Assembly: GCA_023014485.1 (NCBI GenBank)
Contig: JAJOZX010005808.1
Coordinates: forward strand, 233,394-297,393
DNA length: 64,000 nt
From: Bathynomus jamesi
Taxonomy: Eukaryota > Arthropoda > Malacostraca > Isopoda > Cirolanidae
Direction: 5' to 3'
The position numbers and the translations under genes are program-made. A model generated the notes under the pieces. That model was not told where the DNA came from and did no database searches. It saw nothing but the letters and a program-made list of their open reading frames with translations. Positions 55,437-64,000 of this stretch are shown here, one piece after another (within the stretch, counting starts at the first letter, position 1; the number at the start of each line of letters is the position of its first letter).

Positions 55437-55840
55437 CCCCTCTCCCCCATTAACCCCACCCCTCTCCCCCCATTAACCCCACCCCTCCCCCCATTAACCC
55501 CACCCCTCCCCCCCCATTACCCCACCCCTCCCCCCCCACCCCCCCCTCCCCCCATTAACCCCCCCCCCCCATTAACCCCACCCCTCCCCCCCCATTAACC
55601 CCCCCCCCCCACCATTAACCCCACCCCTCTCCCCCCCATTAACCCCACCCCTCTCCCCCCATTAACCCCACCCCTCTCCCCCCCCCATTAACCCCCCCCT
55701 CCCCCCATTAACCCCACCCCTCTCCCCCCCATTAACCCCACCCCTCTCCCCCCCCATTAACCCACCCCTCTCCCCCCCATTAACCCCACCCCTCTCCCCC
55801 CCATTAACCCCATCCCTCTCCCCCATTAACCCCCAAAGGG
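55437..55840. repeat. C-rich satellite, second block
   Basis: Same unit as 53140-53955 with longer C runs; a short third piece lies at 55915-55940. Confidence 0.95.
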
Positions 55841-56508
55841 GGCTGGCACCTTGCAAAGGATTTACTTTAATTTTTTTTGGTTACATATATATATATCGCA
55901 TCTATTTTTCCGAGTTTCCCCATTAACCCACCCCTTCCCCCATTTTGTGCCAAAATTATGATTAAAAATGAAGAAATGGGAAGAACTGTACCCCTAAAAG
56001 CCGGGGTAGGATTTATGTTGGAATTTTTTTTAGCATGGGCGGGCACTGCACAATAAAAAGACGCATCGAATGGTGAAAACCACATTGTTCTACACCAATT
56101 GTAGCGACCTGTAGGTGTGCGCAAAAAAACTTATATATATATAAGGCTTCATTTCTGAAATAGTATATATATATATATTATATATATATATATATATTGA
56201 AAAAACACGAAAAATAGGAAATATATTTTAATATAAAACCACATTTTATACAGATCTGCACAAGATAAGATATATATTTTATTAGTCAGTTTTGAATGGC
56301 AATTCAATATATTATACTGTTTTAACTACGCATGAGCGGGTTAAAAGACAAATATTAACCAAAAACAAGAATACTTTATTCTATGCTAATTTTTGCAGAA
56401 ATTCCTATTTATTGAGATATTTATTTTAGAAATTATTAAATTTTGGCGCCATTATTCACTAGTCAAACCATCTCGTCCCATTAATGTATGTAGTCATATT
56501 GTTATCAT
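55841..56508. repeat. No gene; includes a direct repeat of 63.5 kb
   Basis: 56205-56365 is closely similar, in the same orientation, to 63520-63680 (landmarks CAGTTTTGAATGG, AATTCAATATATT, CATGAGCGGGTTAAAAGA). The rest is AT-rich with (TA)n at 56130-56200. Confidence 0.7.
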
Positions 56509-57184
56509 TACCCAATCAGCGGCTGCCCCACTCACGTTAAGGTAGGTTGATTTTCCGCAGATCCCTAGCTTTAACCATTTTTTGAGGAAATCATTTCAAA
56601 AATCGTCAAAAAATTGTACTGAAAAATACAGTATTTTTGCAATTTTCAGCCAAAAAAATCATGCTATTTTCATAAAAAAATCCTGAAAAAAGTTAAAATT
56701 TTATTGAAAAAAGTGAAAAAATGTTAGTCAAATAGACACATTTAGATCCCAAGATCATCATAATTTTCACTGTAAGAGCCCTTAGAAGCAAAGGAAGGCC
56801 TCATCTGGCAGCTTAGGGCTTTGGCCAGAATGTGTTTGTGCCTTGATTTGAGTCCATAAACAGTATGGGAAGCTTCAGATGTCAGCTTTATGGCCCTTTC
56901 AACACTGAGAATGTGAAGGCAGCTCCAGCTTGTTGCCATTCAGCAATGCTTCTTGAAGCTCCTGGTCAGAAAAGTCTTCTGTGAGAGCAGGTTCACAGAT
57001 GCCACTTTGAGAAAGGTTGATTAGTTCTGACCAGTGGGTAGCTTCAATGTTGATGGCTGTGATCTTCTTCAACCTCTTCTTGGCTGGCTTCCCAGTTCTG
57101 AAAGAATAATAATTAATTTATTTTTTATTCCAGTTTAAGATTTAATCCCTATTAGTCTCAGAATTGCTGATTTAATTTAACTTA

Positions 57185-58868
57185 CCGTAAATCCTGGCGT
57201 ATAAGTCTACTGAAAGATTTTAGGTAAAAATTTCTGATTTAAAGGTATACCTTGCGTATAAGTCGACCCCCAGATAATCAACCAACCATCCAAATGCCAA
57301 AGGAATGAACCAAGTAGATGTATTAATCCTTTTGTTTATTTCAGGCAGTAACCTCGAACTTTTGATAGTTTAAACTTAGTGTCCTGAGTATACCCTAATA
57401 TGGAGCCTCCAAAGAAAAGAATGAAATATGAAGCAAAATTCAAATTAAAAGTTGTCTCGTATGCAAAAGAATCCAATAATGTTGCTGCAGCAAAACATTT
57501 TGGAGTTTGTGAAAAACTTGTGCGTGATTGGATTAAATGTGAGGAATCCCTGAAGAGAATGCCTAAATCAAAATGTGCATTAAGGACTGGAATCTGTCAC
57601 TGGCCAGAAATGGAAATTTATTTAGAACAGTGGGTCAACGAAAATAGGCAAAGTGGTTTTGCAGTTATGAGGAATTGTATACGTATACAAGCCCTTAAGT
57701 GGGCAAGAAATCACCAAGATCAAAGCAGAAATTTCAAAGCTACAGCAAACTGGTATTCTCATTTTATGAAGCGGAATAACTTGGTGTTGAGGCAGAAAAT
57801 GAAAATTGCACAAAAATTACCTGTGGAGTTGGAAGACAAAATTATGAATTTCCAAAGATACATTATTGGATTAAGAAAGGAACATAGCTTTCCACAATGT
57901 CAGATTGGTAACATGGATGAAACTCCCTGTTTTTTTGATATGCTTTCCCGAAGAACCGTCGATGGCAAAGGTAGTAAGACAGTTTTGATAAAAAGTACTG
58001 GCCACGAAAAGACAAAGTTTACTGTAATATTAAGCTGCCTTGCAGATGGGACAAAGCTTAAACCCATGGTTATTTTCAAACGGAAAACAATGCCACATAT
58101 ACAGTTCCCTGAAGGGGTTTTTGTTCATGTCCACGAGACAGGATGGATGGACGAAGCTGGAATTCAGTTATGGATTGACAATGTGTGGAGAAGGAGGCCA
58201 GGTGGATTACGTGAAGAAAAGGCGATGTTAGTGTGGGACTCATTTAGAGCACATTTAACAGATAATGTTAAGAACCATCTACAGAGAATTAAAACTGTAC
58301 CTGCAGTCATACCAGGAGGACTAACATCTGTGGTTCAGCCCCTTGATGTGGGTTTAAATAAGCCATTTAAAGATAATATTCGTTCTGAGTGGAATACATG
58401 GATGCTTGAAGGTGAAAAAACATACACAAAGGCCGGTAATATGCGTGCTCCATCAATGGATATGTTGTGCACTTTTGTGATCAAGTCTTGGAACTCCATC
58501 CGTACAGAAACTGTTGTAAAATCATTCAAAAAATGTGGGATTTCTAATGCAATGGATGGACAAGAAGAAGACTTAGTGTGGGAAGATGATGAAGAGGAAG
58601 AAGCTGAGATCAACAGTAATTCTAGTGATACTGATCCTTATGATGACCTTGAATAAATACCTAAGTTTTTAATTTATCTTTTAATACAGTTAATAAATGT
58701 TTGTACTCATTAAACTAACCTTATATTTCGATATTTTTTATTATGAAACCTCTTTGTTAGGAACCTGCGTTAATGGTTCTCTTTTTATACCTGGCATATA
58801 AGTCGACCCCTACTTTTAGAGCTTCATTTCAGTGCCTTGAAAATCGACTTATACGCCAGGATTTACGG
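57185..58868 (+). mobile_element. Intact pogo/Tigger-type transposon
   Basis: The perfect ends CCGTAAATCCTGGCGTATAA and TA on both sides (57183-57184, 58869-58870) bound 1,684 bp. Each end has a second, inner copy of the (G/T)GC(G/A)TATAAGTCGACCCC motif (57253, 58795), likely transposase binding sites. The element is in the last intron of the minus-strand gene, opposite in orientation, and carries an intact gene. Nothing visible prevents activity. Confidence 0.93.
57400..58656 (+). CDS. pogo/Tigger transposase, complete (418 aa)
   Basis: An ATG at 57400 to TAA with no interruption. Residues 1-60 form a basic helix-turn-helix (KFKLKVVSYAKESNNVAAAK, HFGVCEKLVRDW). About 65-140 is a CENP-B-type second DNA-binding domain (WVNENRQSGFAVMRNCIRIQ, WYSHFMKRNNLVLR). 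The DDE domain has NMDETP (D173), LVWDSFRAHL (D280) and SVVQPLDVGLNKPFK (D316), 35 residues between the last two. An acidic tail (380-418) ends it. Length and residues match the family, which cuts and pastes its own element at TA sites. No introns. Confidence 0.95.
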   Translation: MEPPKKRMKYEAKFKLKVVSYAKESNNVAAAKHFGVCEKLVRDWIKCEESLKRMPKSKCALRTGICHWPEMEIYLEQWVNENRQSGFAVMRNCIRIQALKWARNHQDQSRNFKATANWYSHFMKRNNLVLRQKMKIAQKLPVELEDKIMNFQRYIIGLRKEHSFPQCQIGNMDETPCFFDMLSRRTVDGKGSKTVLIKSTGHEKTKFTVILSCLADGTKLKPMVIFKRKTMPHIQFPEGVFVHVHETGWMDEAGIQLWIDNVWRRRPGGLREEKAMLVWDSFRAHLTDNVKNHLQRIKTVPAVIPGGLTSVVQPLDVGLNKPFKDNIRSEWNTWMLEGEKTYTKAGNMRAPSMDMLCTFVIKSWNSIRTETVVKSFKKCGISNAMDGQEEDLVWEDDEEEEAEINSNSSDTDPYDDLE

Positions 58869-58892
58869 TAAATTAAAAAAAAAAAAAAAAAA

Positions 58893-59083
58893 AAAATTCT
58901 ATAAATCCCTATAATCAAATTTTTTTTCAGAAAGAAGGTAAGATTATTTCCATTATCAGAGGGGAGGGGGGGAATTGGGATAAGAAAATGTGAAAAAAAA
59001 ATTTGATTATGGGGATTTATAGAACTTGGGCCTTTTTTTATTAAATAAATCCCCATAATCAAATTTTTTTTTCACATTTTTTT
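58893..59083. repeat. Hairpin repeat in the intron
   Basis: TCTATAAATCCCTATAATCA (58898) pairs with TGATTATGGGGATTTATAGA (59004-59023) around a G-rich loop. A third, partial copy (AAATCCCCATAATCAAATTT) follows at 59046. Non-coding; an intronic foldback or MITE scrap. Confidence 0.8.
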
Positions 59084-60414
59084 AAATTAATAAATGCTTA
59101 CCTTATGGACAGAATTTTCTTGAGAGTAGCTTCTCTTACTTCCAAGTCATCAGACTTCATCATGGAGTACAGCACATTCTCGGGTAGCAAGGCAAAAGCA
59201 TTGTACTTCAGGTTCTTGAAAGCAACACCCTGGATTTCTTCAGACTGCTGCTTGATCCTCTGGATCATGTTGAAGATGTACAGCTGCTGATTGTGGAACT
59301 TGCTGTCCCTTTTGATCTCAAACCAACTGACTGCATACACTTCCACAATGAACTTGATGGCCTGGTAAAGCTTATCCCATAGTTCTGGAGGGTAAGCACC
59401 TCTGGTCCACAGACACATCAATCTAATTGCCAAAGTCAGTCATCTTGCATGGTTTAATGGTCCAATTTTCCAGGTAGCAAATCTTGGGTTGACTTTGCCC
59501 CTGGAAATTCCAAGCACATACTCCAAAAGAAGCCTCTGGTCGCTACTGAGATCATTCAGTGTCTCCTCAGCAAATTCCATGTCATCCAGGGGGCTACTGA
59601 GTTTGGTGAATTCCACTTGTGGCAGATCTTGGTAGTCAATTTCACAAAGTTTTCCCAGCGGACCAGTGAAAGCAGTGGGACTTTTGGTACTGCCATCAAG
59701 ATGCTTGAAAACAGTTCTGAAAGGAAGCTCATTCTGATGGAGTGAACAGCCAGTGGTGTGCAATTTCTGCTCAATTTTATTTTCCAGAGATGTTACAAGG
59801 CCTCCCTCCCAGCAAGTGTTTGTATTTGTGTTGTCAAGGAGGACAGCTTTCAGGGTATGAACACTGTTAAACTCCTCCAAGACACTAGCAACTTCTTCAC
59901 CAAGAAGAACTCCAGTTGCACCTTTAATTGGGATGACTCTGTGAGTAAGATATGTTCCACTTTCAGTTCCCAGCTCCTTTGTGAAAGTCAAATGGTGCTT
60001 TTGTCCCTTTCCTTTCTTCAGCTTAGTCTCCCCATTTTCATCCTTAACTTCTCTGTACAGCAGTGTGTCCTTGTCAACTTTCCCATCAACCTCAATGCAG
60101 ACTAACTTTTCCAGATCCTCATTGTGCTTTTCATCACTTTTCACTTTCATTCTAGCTTTTTCCCTATCCATTTTCGATTTATCAACTATTATCTGTTTCA
60201 CATCAAGGCCAGGCTTAAGCAGGTCCATAGCTTGTAAGTCTAGGAGGAAGGCATTAGCAAGACTTGCCCCATTGTATTATGCCCCAAGATTGAAAGAAAC
60301 ATCACCCCTGATCAGTTCCATGGCATATCTGGGGGTTTTCAAAAAGCTGTAACCTCCACTTGTGTGTCTCCTTGGCTTGAACTCTTCAGCGTCACCACCA
60401 GATGGCTGAAATGA

Positions 60415-60690
60415 AAATAAAAAATAAATTACTAAAGCGAAAATGGGGGAAAAAGTAGGGAAAAATATGAGTAAAAATATGAGTAAAAATCGACAAAAAT
60501 GGGTGGAAATAAGAATAAATTACCTAAATGAAAATGGGGGAAAAAGTGGGAAAATAGGGGGGGAAAATGGGTAAAAATTCAGGTAAAAAGTCGGCGAAAA
60601 AAAGAATAAATTACTAAAGCAAAAAAGGGGGGAAATAGGGACAAAAAGTAGGGATAAATTTGAGTAAAAATGGGATAAGATATAAGAAAA
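60415..60690 (-). repeat. Intronic minisatellite, three units of about 90 bp
   Basis: Units starting AATAAATTAC at 60424, 60514 and 60606 are followed by purine runs (GGGGGAAAAAGT). They lie wholly in the intron between exons 3 and 2 of the minus-strand gene. Confidence 0.75.
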
Positions 60691-62037
60691 AAAATATATT
60701 ACCTCTCCTGATTCTCCTGAGCTGGATTCAAAAGAAATATCTTGTGGAGGCAAAAGTGGCCAAATCCACTTCCTGCTGCTGTTGAATCTGGCTCTGTAAT
60801 CTTTCTGCTTCAGCTGCAGCCCTCTGGTCTCTCTTCACAGCAGCTTATCCACAGATCCCAGCTGGAAAGAGCCCTTCGGTCCTATTTTGGCCCTCTGATC
60901 TCTCAAGTATTCCCTCTCCTCTACTGGAACCTGAAATATTAAAGTATATTAAATAGCGGATCTAAAATAAGAGATAAAATCCTGAAAAAAAATTGATTAT
61001 TAATTTCTATTACCAGGGCGGGTGGGGAAGGAAGATTACAGGAGGAAAATGCGGATATTTTTCAATTACAAGCATTGAATTTCCTTCCATTTAAAAGGCA
61101 CCTAATTGCACTAAGTTAGGCCAGTTAAAAGTTTAAAAAATAATAGTATTACCTTCTTACTGGGAGGACAAGTGCAGATTATGTGCTGTGTTTGACAATT
61201 TTCTTTCTTGCACTTCACAGCATTGTCATCACAGGGACGAACAGGTAGCTTACAGGTGCAAGCAGAAATGTCAAAAAGTTTATCCAGCTTTTCCTCCAGA
61301 TTCTGCTCCTGGACTGTAGAAAGAGATTTCCTGTTTATCTCTTGCTTTCTTGAAGCACACTTTATCCACCAGTTTCACTACATAATATTCCTCATATAGG
61401 GGCAGCCGTGGGTTCACTGCCTGCCAGATCTCAATCACATCCTTTGCTATCATTTTAGTAATATCATAGTCTTTCAAGTCCGGGTGGCTGTTTTGGAGGA
61501 AATAACTGTACTGAATAACTTGGCCGAGGGTAGGAGGCTCTGTTTTATCCAAAGGGGAAGGCTGGCCACTGAATATTTTGGCACTATCACTTCGAGTTAA
61601 CACTGCAGACTTCCATTTTTTACCCATTTTTATGAAATATCTAAAAATAAACAATTAAATGAATGCATCATAAAATAACTTGATTTAATACACATTTTAT
61701 AGGTAAATATCATTAAAAAATACAAAATAATACACTAATAAACATCTATAATTTGCATTTACAATAAGTTTCAAGCATCATTTTGTTAAAAAAGCTGAAT
61801 TTTAATTGATTATTTTGGTGAAATAAGGTCTGATATTTTGTTTGTTTACATTGCGCGAATGCTGTACGCACGATTTTATGCGTAAAATTCAGCAATTTTA
61901 CAACTTAAAAATAATTAACAATCCTCAAAAAATATAATCATTTTCACAAATATGAGTTGGTGCAACGTTTTTTTATACATTAATACCTTTCTATCTAGAC
62001 TAGTCCAAGATCACAGTTCCAAAATCAACCTACCTTA

Positions 62038-62556
62038 CTGTCACGTGATACTCTCACTCAGGTGTGGCAGCTGAAATTTGGGTATTTCTTTACTATTACA
62101 CCAGTCTAGTAGAAAGTTTTAAAAGTTGGTTTTCATTGTTTTTCAATGTGCTGAATTAAAAAAATGATACTCATTTCTGTCGCAAATGATTTGTCAAAGA
62201 GTTAGGGGTTAGGTTGTTTTAGGTTTGGCCAATTTTGAAGGTGAAATTTATGTTTTTCCTATAGTTTTTGATGTGTTTTGTATTAATCTGATGGTATTTC
62301 TTTACTATTACACCAGTCTTCAGTAGAAAGTCCAGTGTAATAGTAAATATTTACTGAAATTTGAATTCAACAGTCGCTTTAGAATGGTTGTCTGTGGTGG
62401 GAGCTCCCAGTCCAAGTGGGACATCATCTAGGCCTAGGTTAGGTTAGGGGTACTACTTACCTTTCTGGGTCCCAAATTCATTATGGGGTACCCATGCCTG
62501 GTTAGGTTAATTGAATGCCTGGTAATTATTTGTTTTTGCACCCAGTCTGTTTTTAT
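62038..62556. repeat. Repeats with ATTACACCAGTC motif and TTAGG-like DNA
   Basis: GGTATTTCTTTACTATTACA with CCAGTCT after it occurs at 62081 and 62293, and slightly changed at 63067. A small hairpin (TTTACTATTACACCAG/CCAGTGTAATAGTAAA) is at 62301-62347. TTAGG-like stretches lie at 62205-62235 and 62435-62455. No gene. Confidence 0.7.
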
Positions 62557-62734
62557 GATGAGAACGAAGTTTTCTGGTCAATGTTGAGGTGTTTTACATG
62601 AATCTGCCATATGTTTCCTGTGCAGATGCGTAGTTTGAGATATCGTCATCTTGAAAACTACGCATTTGCACAGGAAATGGATGGCCATTTTGTACAAAAC
62701 ACCTCAAAATTAACCAGAAAAGTTTGCTCCCATC
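62557..62734. repeat. Long palindrome 4 (about 80-bp arms)
   Basis: Diverged copy of palindrome 3 with a longer stem: GTTTCCTGTGCAGATGCGTA pairs with TACGCATTTGCACAGGAAAT, and GAGGTGTTTTACATGA with the TTTTGTACAAAACACCTC side. The apex is TTTGAGATATCGTCATCTTGAAAA. Confidence 0.92.
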
Positions 62735-63060
62735 ATTTTCATTTAAACTAATGAAAAAATCATGACAACCTAACCAATCATCAAGGGTGTATAGTTGACC
62801 AACTCTAACTGGGCATTCAATTGACCTAACTGGGCATTTCACCTAAATATCTTCTGATCTTTTCGTATTAGGCACTCAGTCACATTTTGGGCAAGTTAAG
62901 GATGAGAGAATAACGCTGTAATTGATAAAAACATCCAATCCTTTGTCTTCATTTAGGGCACATAACAAATCAAGTTCTGAAAGTCAAAATCACACGAATG
63001 GCACATCATAATTCTATCACAAGCAGTCAAGCACTACTAAACTAATCCAGTTTGAAAAAA
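62735..63060. repeat. Second member of the diverged duplicated segment
   Basis: Matches 52049-52590 in order and orientation, with many changes. No coding pattern. Confidence 0.6.
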
Positions 63061-63075
63061 AAAAAAGGTATTTTT

Positions 63076-63409
63076 TTACTATTACACCGGTCTCTGGTAG
63101 AAAGTTTTAAAAGCTGGTTTTCAATGTTTTTCAATACGCTGAATTAAAAAATGATACTCATTTCCGTCGCAAATGATTTGTTAAAGAGTTGTTGAAGCTT
63201 AAACTCTCTAATGGGAAAAGGGTAAAAAAAAATGGTGCTTCTACTGATTTTAATTTGAATCAGTTAGTTTTAGGTTAGGTTAGGTTTGCTTAGGTTGTTT
63301 TAGGTTTGGCCAATTTTGAAGGTGAAATTTGTTTTTTTCAGCACATTGAAAAACATTAAAAATCAGCTTTTAAAACTTTCTATTTGAGACTGGTGTAATA
63401 CGGTAGTAA
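63076..63409. repeat. Long palindrome 5 with large loop
   Basis: TTACTATTACACCGGTCT and GAAAGTTTTAAAAGCTGGTT (63076-63121) pair with AATCAGCTTTTAAAACTTTC and the inverse ACTGGTGTAATA side (63360-63409). Inner arms TTTTTCAATACGCTGAA and TTCAGCACATTGAAAAA also pair. The loop of about 200 bp contains a TTAGGTTAGGTT stretch. Confidence 0.85.
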
Positions 63410-63519
63410 ATATTTACCAAAAAAATAGCCAGAACAAAACCCAACCAACTAAGTTGCAGAGTAGCGAAAAAATAGCCCAATCAGGAAAAATATTTTATGA
63501 AAAAAGTACATTATAGCCA

Positions 63520-63680
63520 AAACAGGAAATATATTTTATTAAAAAAAGTACATTTCAACAAATTTGCACAACATAAGATATATATTTTCTCGGTCAGTTT
63601 TGAATGGTAATTCAATATATTGTACTATTGTACTGTTTTAACTGCACATGAGCAGGTTAAAAGATGAATATTAACCAAAT
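63520..63680. repeat. Direct repeat of 56205-56365
   Basis: Same orientation, with scattered changes and small indels. With the other shared segments it shows that the 51-56 kb and 62-64 kb regions have a common origin. Confidence 0.75.
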
Positions 63681-63718
63681 GCCGTTAGGTCAACTGTATG
63701 CCCTTGACAATGGTTAGG

Positions 63719-63783
63719 TTGCATTATTAGTATTACAACTTCTGAAGTTGCCTTCAGAAGTTGTAATATTAATAATGCAATTT
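63719..63783. repeat. Small hairpin, about 29-bp arms
   Basis: TTGCATTATTAGTATTACAA with CTTCTGAAG pairs with the inverse CTTCAGAAGTTGTAATATTA with ATAATGCAA. One base of loop asymmetry; non-coding. Confidence 0.9.
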
Positions 63784-64000
63784 TTATCACACCAGCCAAA
63801 ATGATCATGCTATAGATTAGGAATCAAGTAAGTTACTTTATAAATGCAGTAATTATGTCAAACGAAAAATAATAGAATCTGTATGGATAGAACAAGTGGA
63901 TAATTTTAATTTGTGTGGAGGTACTTATAAGTTGCACCCTCTAATGAGATTCTTGGTCAAAAAATCCCTTACGGCGTTGGGTGAACGGGTTCTAACCTAA
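63784..64000. other. No gene seen
   Basis: AT-rich end of window without recognisable features. Confidence 0.45.

Larger units (their letters stand above)
56742..61627 (-). pseudogene. Four-exon transposase-like gene of unknown family, decayed
   Basis: Exons (minus): 61627-61153, 60930-60702, 60405-59102 and 57097-56742, with GT...AG borders and compatible phases, about 790 codons. A further acceptor at 61640 suggests a 5' untranslated exon. Exon 1: MGKKWKSAVLTRSDSAKIFS, IWQAVNPRLPLYEEYYVVKL, then Cys-rich CTCKLPVRPCDDNAVKCKK and CTCPP. Exon 3: AVLLDNTNTN, WEGGLVTSLENKI, GCSLHQNELPFRTVFKHLDG, NPRFATWKIGPLNHAR. Exon 4: LPSHSQ, shift, VERAIKLTSEASHTVYGLKS. LLDNT (Asp), the Cys/His block and the late SQSVER (Glu) recall the order in hAT-like RNase H transposases; this is inference. 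Lesions: shifts near 61330, 60755 and 56926; stops at 60835, 60277 and 59440 (the last where HARWL is expected). Confidence 0.7.
56538..62037 (-). mobile_element. Candidate undescribed DNA transposon with intron-bearing gene
   Basis: TAAGGTAGGTTGATTTT at 56538-56554 occurs as a perfect inverse at 62021-62037. Outside it the resemblance goes on with gaps (TCACGT, then GCTGCC, then TACCCAA), out to about 56509 and 62084. Between the repeats lies a single multi-exon minus-strand gene (56742-61627) whose protein has transposase-like traits. The target duplication is not clear. That the unit moved as DNA is inferred from the matched ends; another copy with the same ends would prove it. Confidence 0.6.

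Noticed and set aside
53140..55860. Long open frames of Gly/Val/Asn repeats on the minus strand
   Set aside because: They are translations of the C-rich satellite; frame length follows from the repeat composition.
57185..58868. pogo transposase as part of the surrounding minus-strand gene
   Set aside because: It is on the opposite strand, has its own ends and TA flanks, and lies wholly in an intron.

Overview
The window is a piece of an animal nuclear genome, almost certainly arthropod and perhaps a crustacean. It has no operons or ribosome-binding sites. It is AT-rich with many microsatellites, carries degenerate TTAGG-like stretches, and is packed with animal transposon families (hAT, mariner/Tc1, pogo/Tigger, MULE, LINEs, Ty3/gypsy). 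Crustacean is a weak inference, from the style of one LINE tail at 49,017-49,390.

Layout. 1-5.4 kb: an APE-type LINE on the minus strand, split by a hAT element with a perfect 8-bp target duplication. 5.5-9.5 kb: a hAT foldback element with 157-bp inverted ends, a decayed Tc1 transposase and a mariner rearranged inside. 10.1-16.2 kb: a minus-strand LINE split by a plus-strand A/C-rich LINE and by a nearly intact DD41D (rosa-like) mariner. 16.2-24.4 kb: hAT, LINE, mariner and Tigger fragments, two small hAT MITEs and a head-to-head inverted mariner. 24.9-32.4 kb: a FLYWCH-type MULE whose ends are built of AACTCAACCAGT-type repeats that also form a satellite, with a CR1-like LINE inside the satellite. 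32.8-38 kb: another hAT, a short hairpin element, a second inverted mariner split by a solo LTR, and a hAT MITE. 38.2-44 kb: a young Ty3/gypsy-type retrotransposon with 139/145-bp LTRs. 44.7-49.5 kb: a large palindrome with a ZMYM1-like hAT at its apex. 49.6 kb: the only likely host-gene piece, a 48-codon first exon encoding the start of a PDZ domain. 51.3-52 kb: a series of long hairpins. 53.1-55.8 kb: a C-rich satellite interrupted by a hAT-like element. 56.5-62.1 kb: a four-exon, transposase-like gene of a family I cannot name, bounded by a 17-bp perfect inverted repeat, with an intact pogo transposon in its last intron. 62-64 kb: diverged copies of the 51-52 kb and 56.2 kb repeats.

How the parts relate. 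The genes do not form a pathway; the window is a layered record of insertions. The clearest order is LINE then hAT (0-5 kb), old LINE then two later insertions (10-16 kb), inverted mariner then solo LTR (36 kb), and old TA-flanked element then hAT MITE and LTR retrotransposon (37-44 kb). The best candidates for something undescribed are the intron-bearing transposon at 56.5-62.1 kb, the MULE with satellite-forming ends, and the palindromes whose two arms still pair although the copies have diverged.
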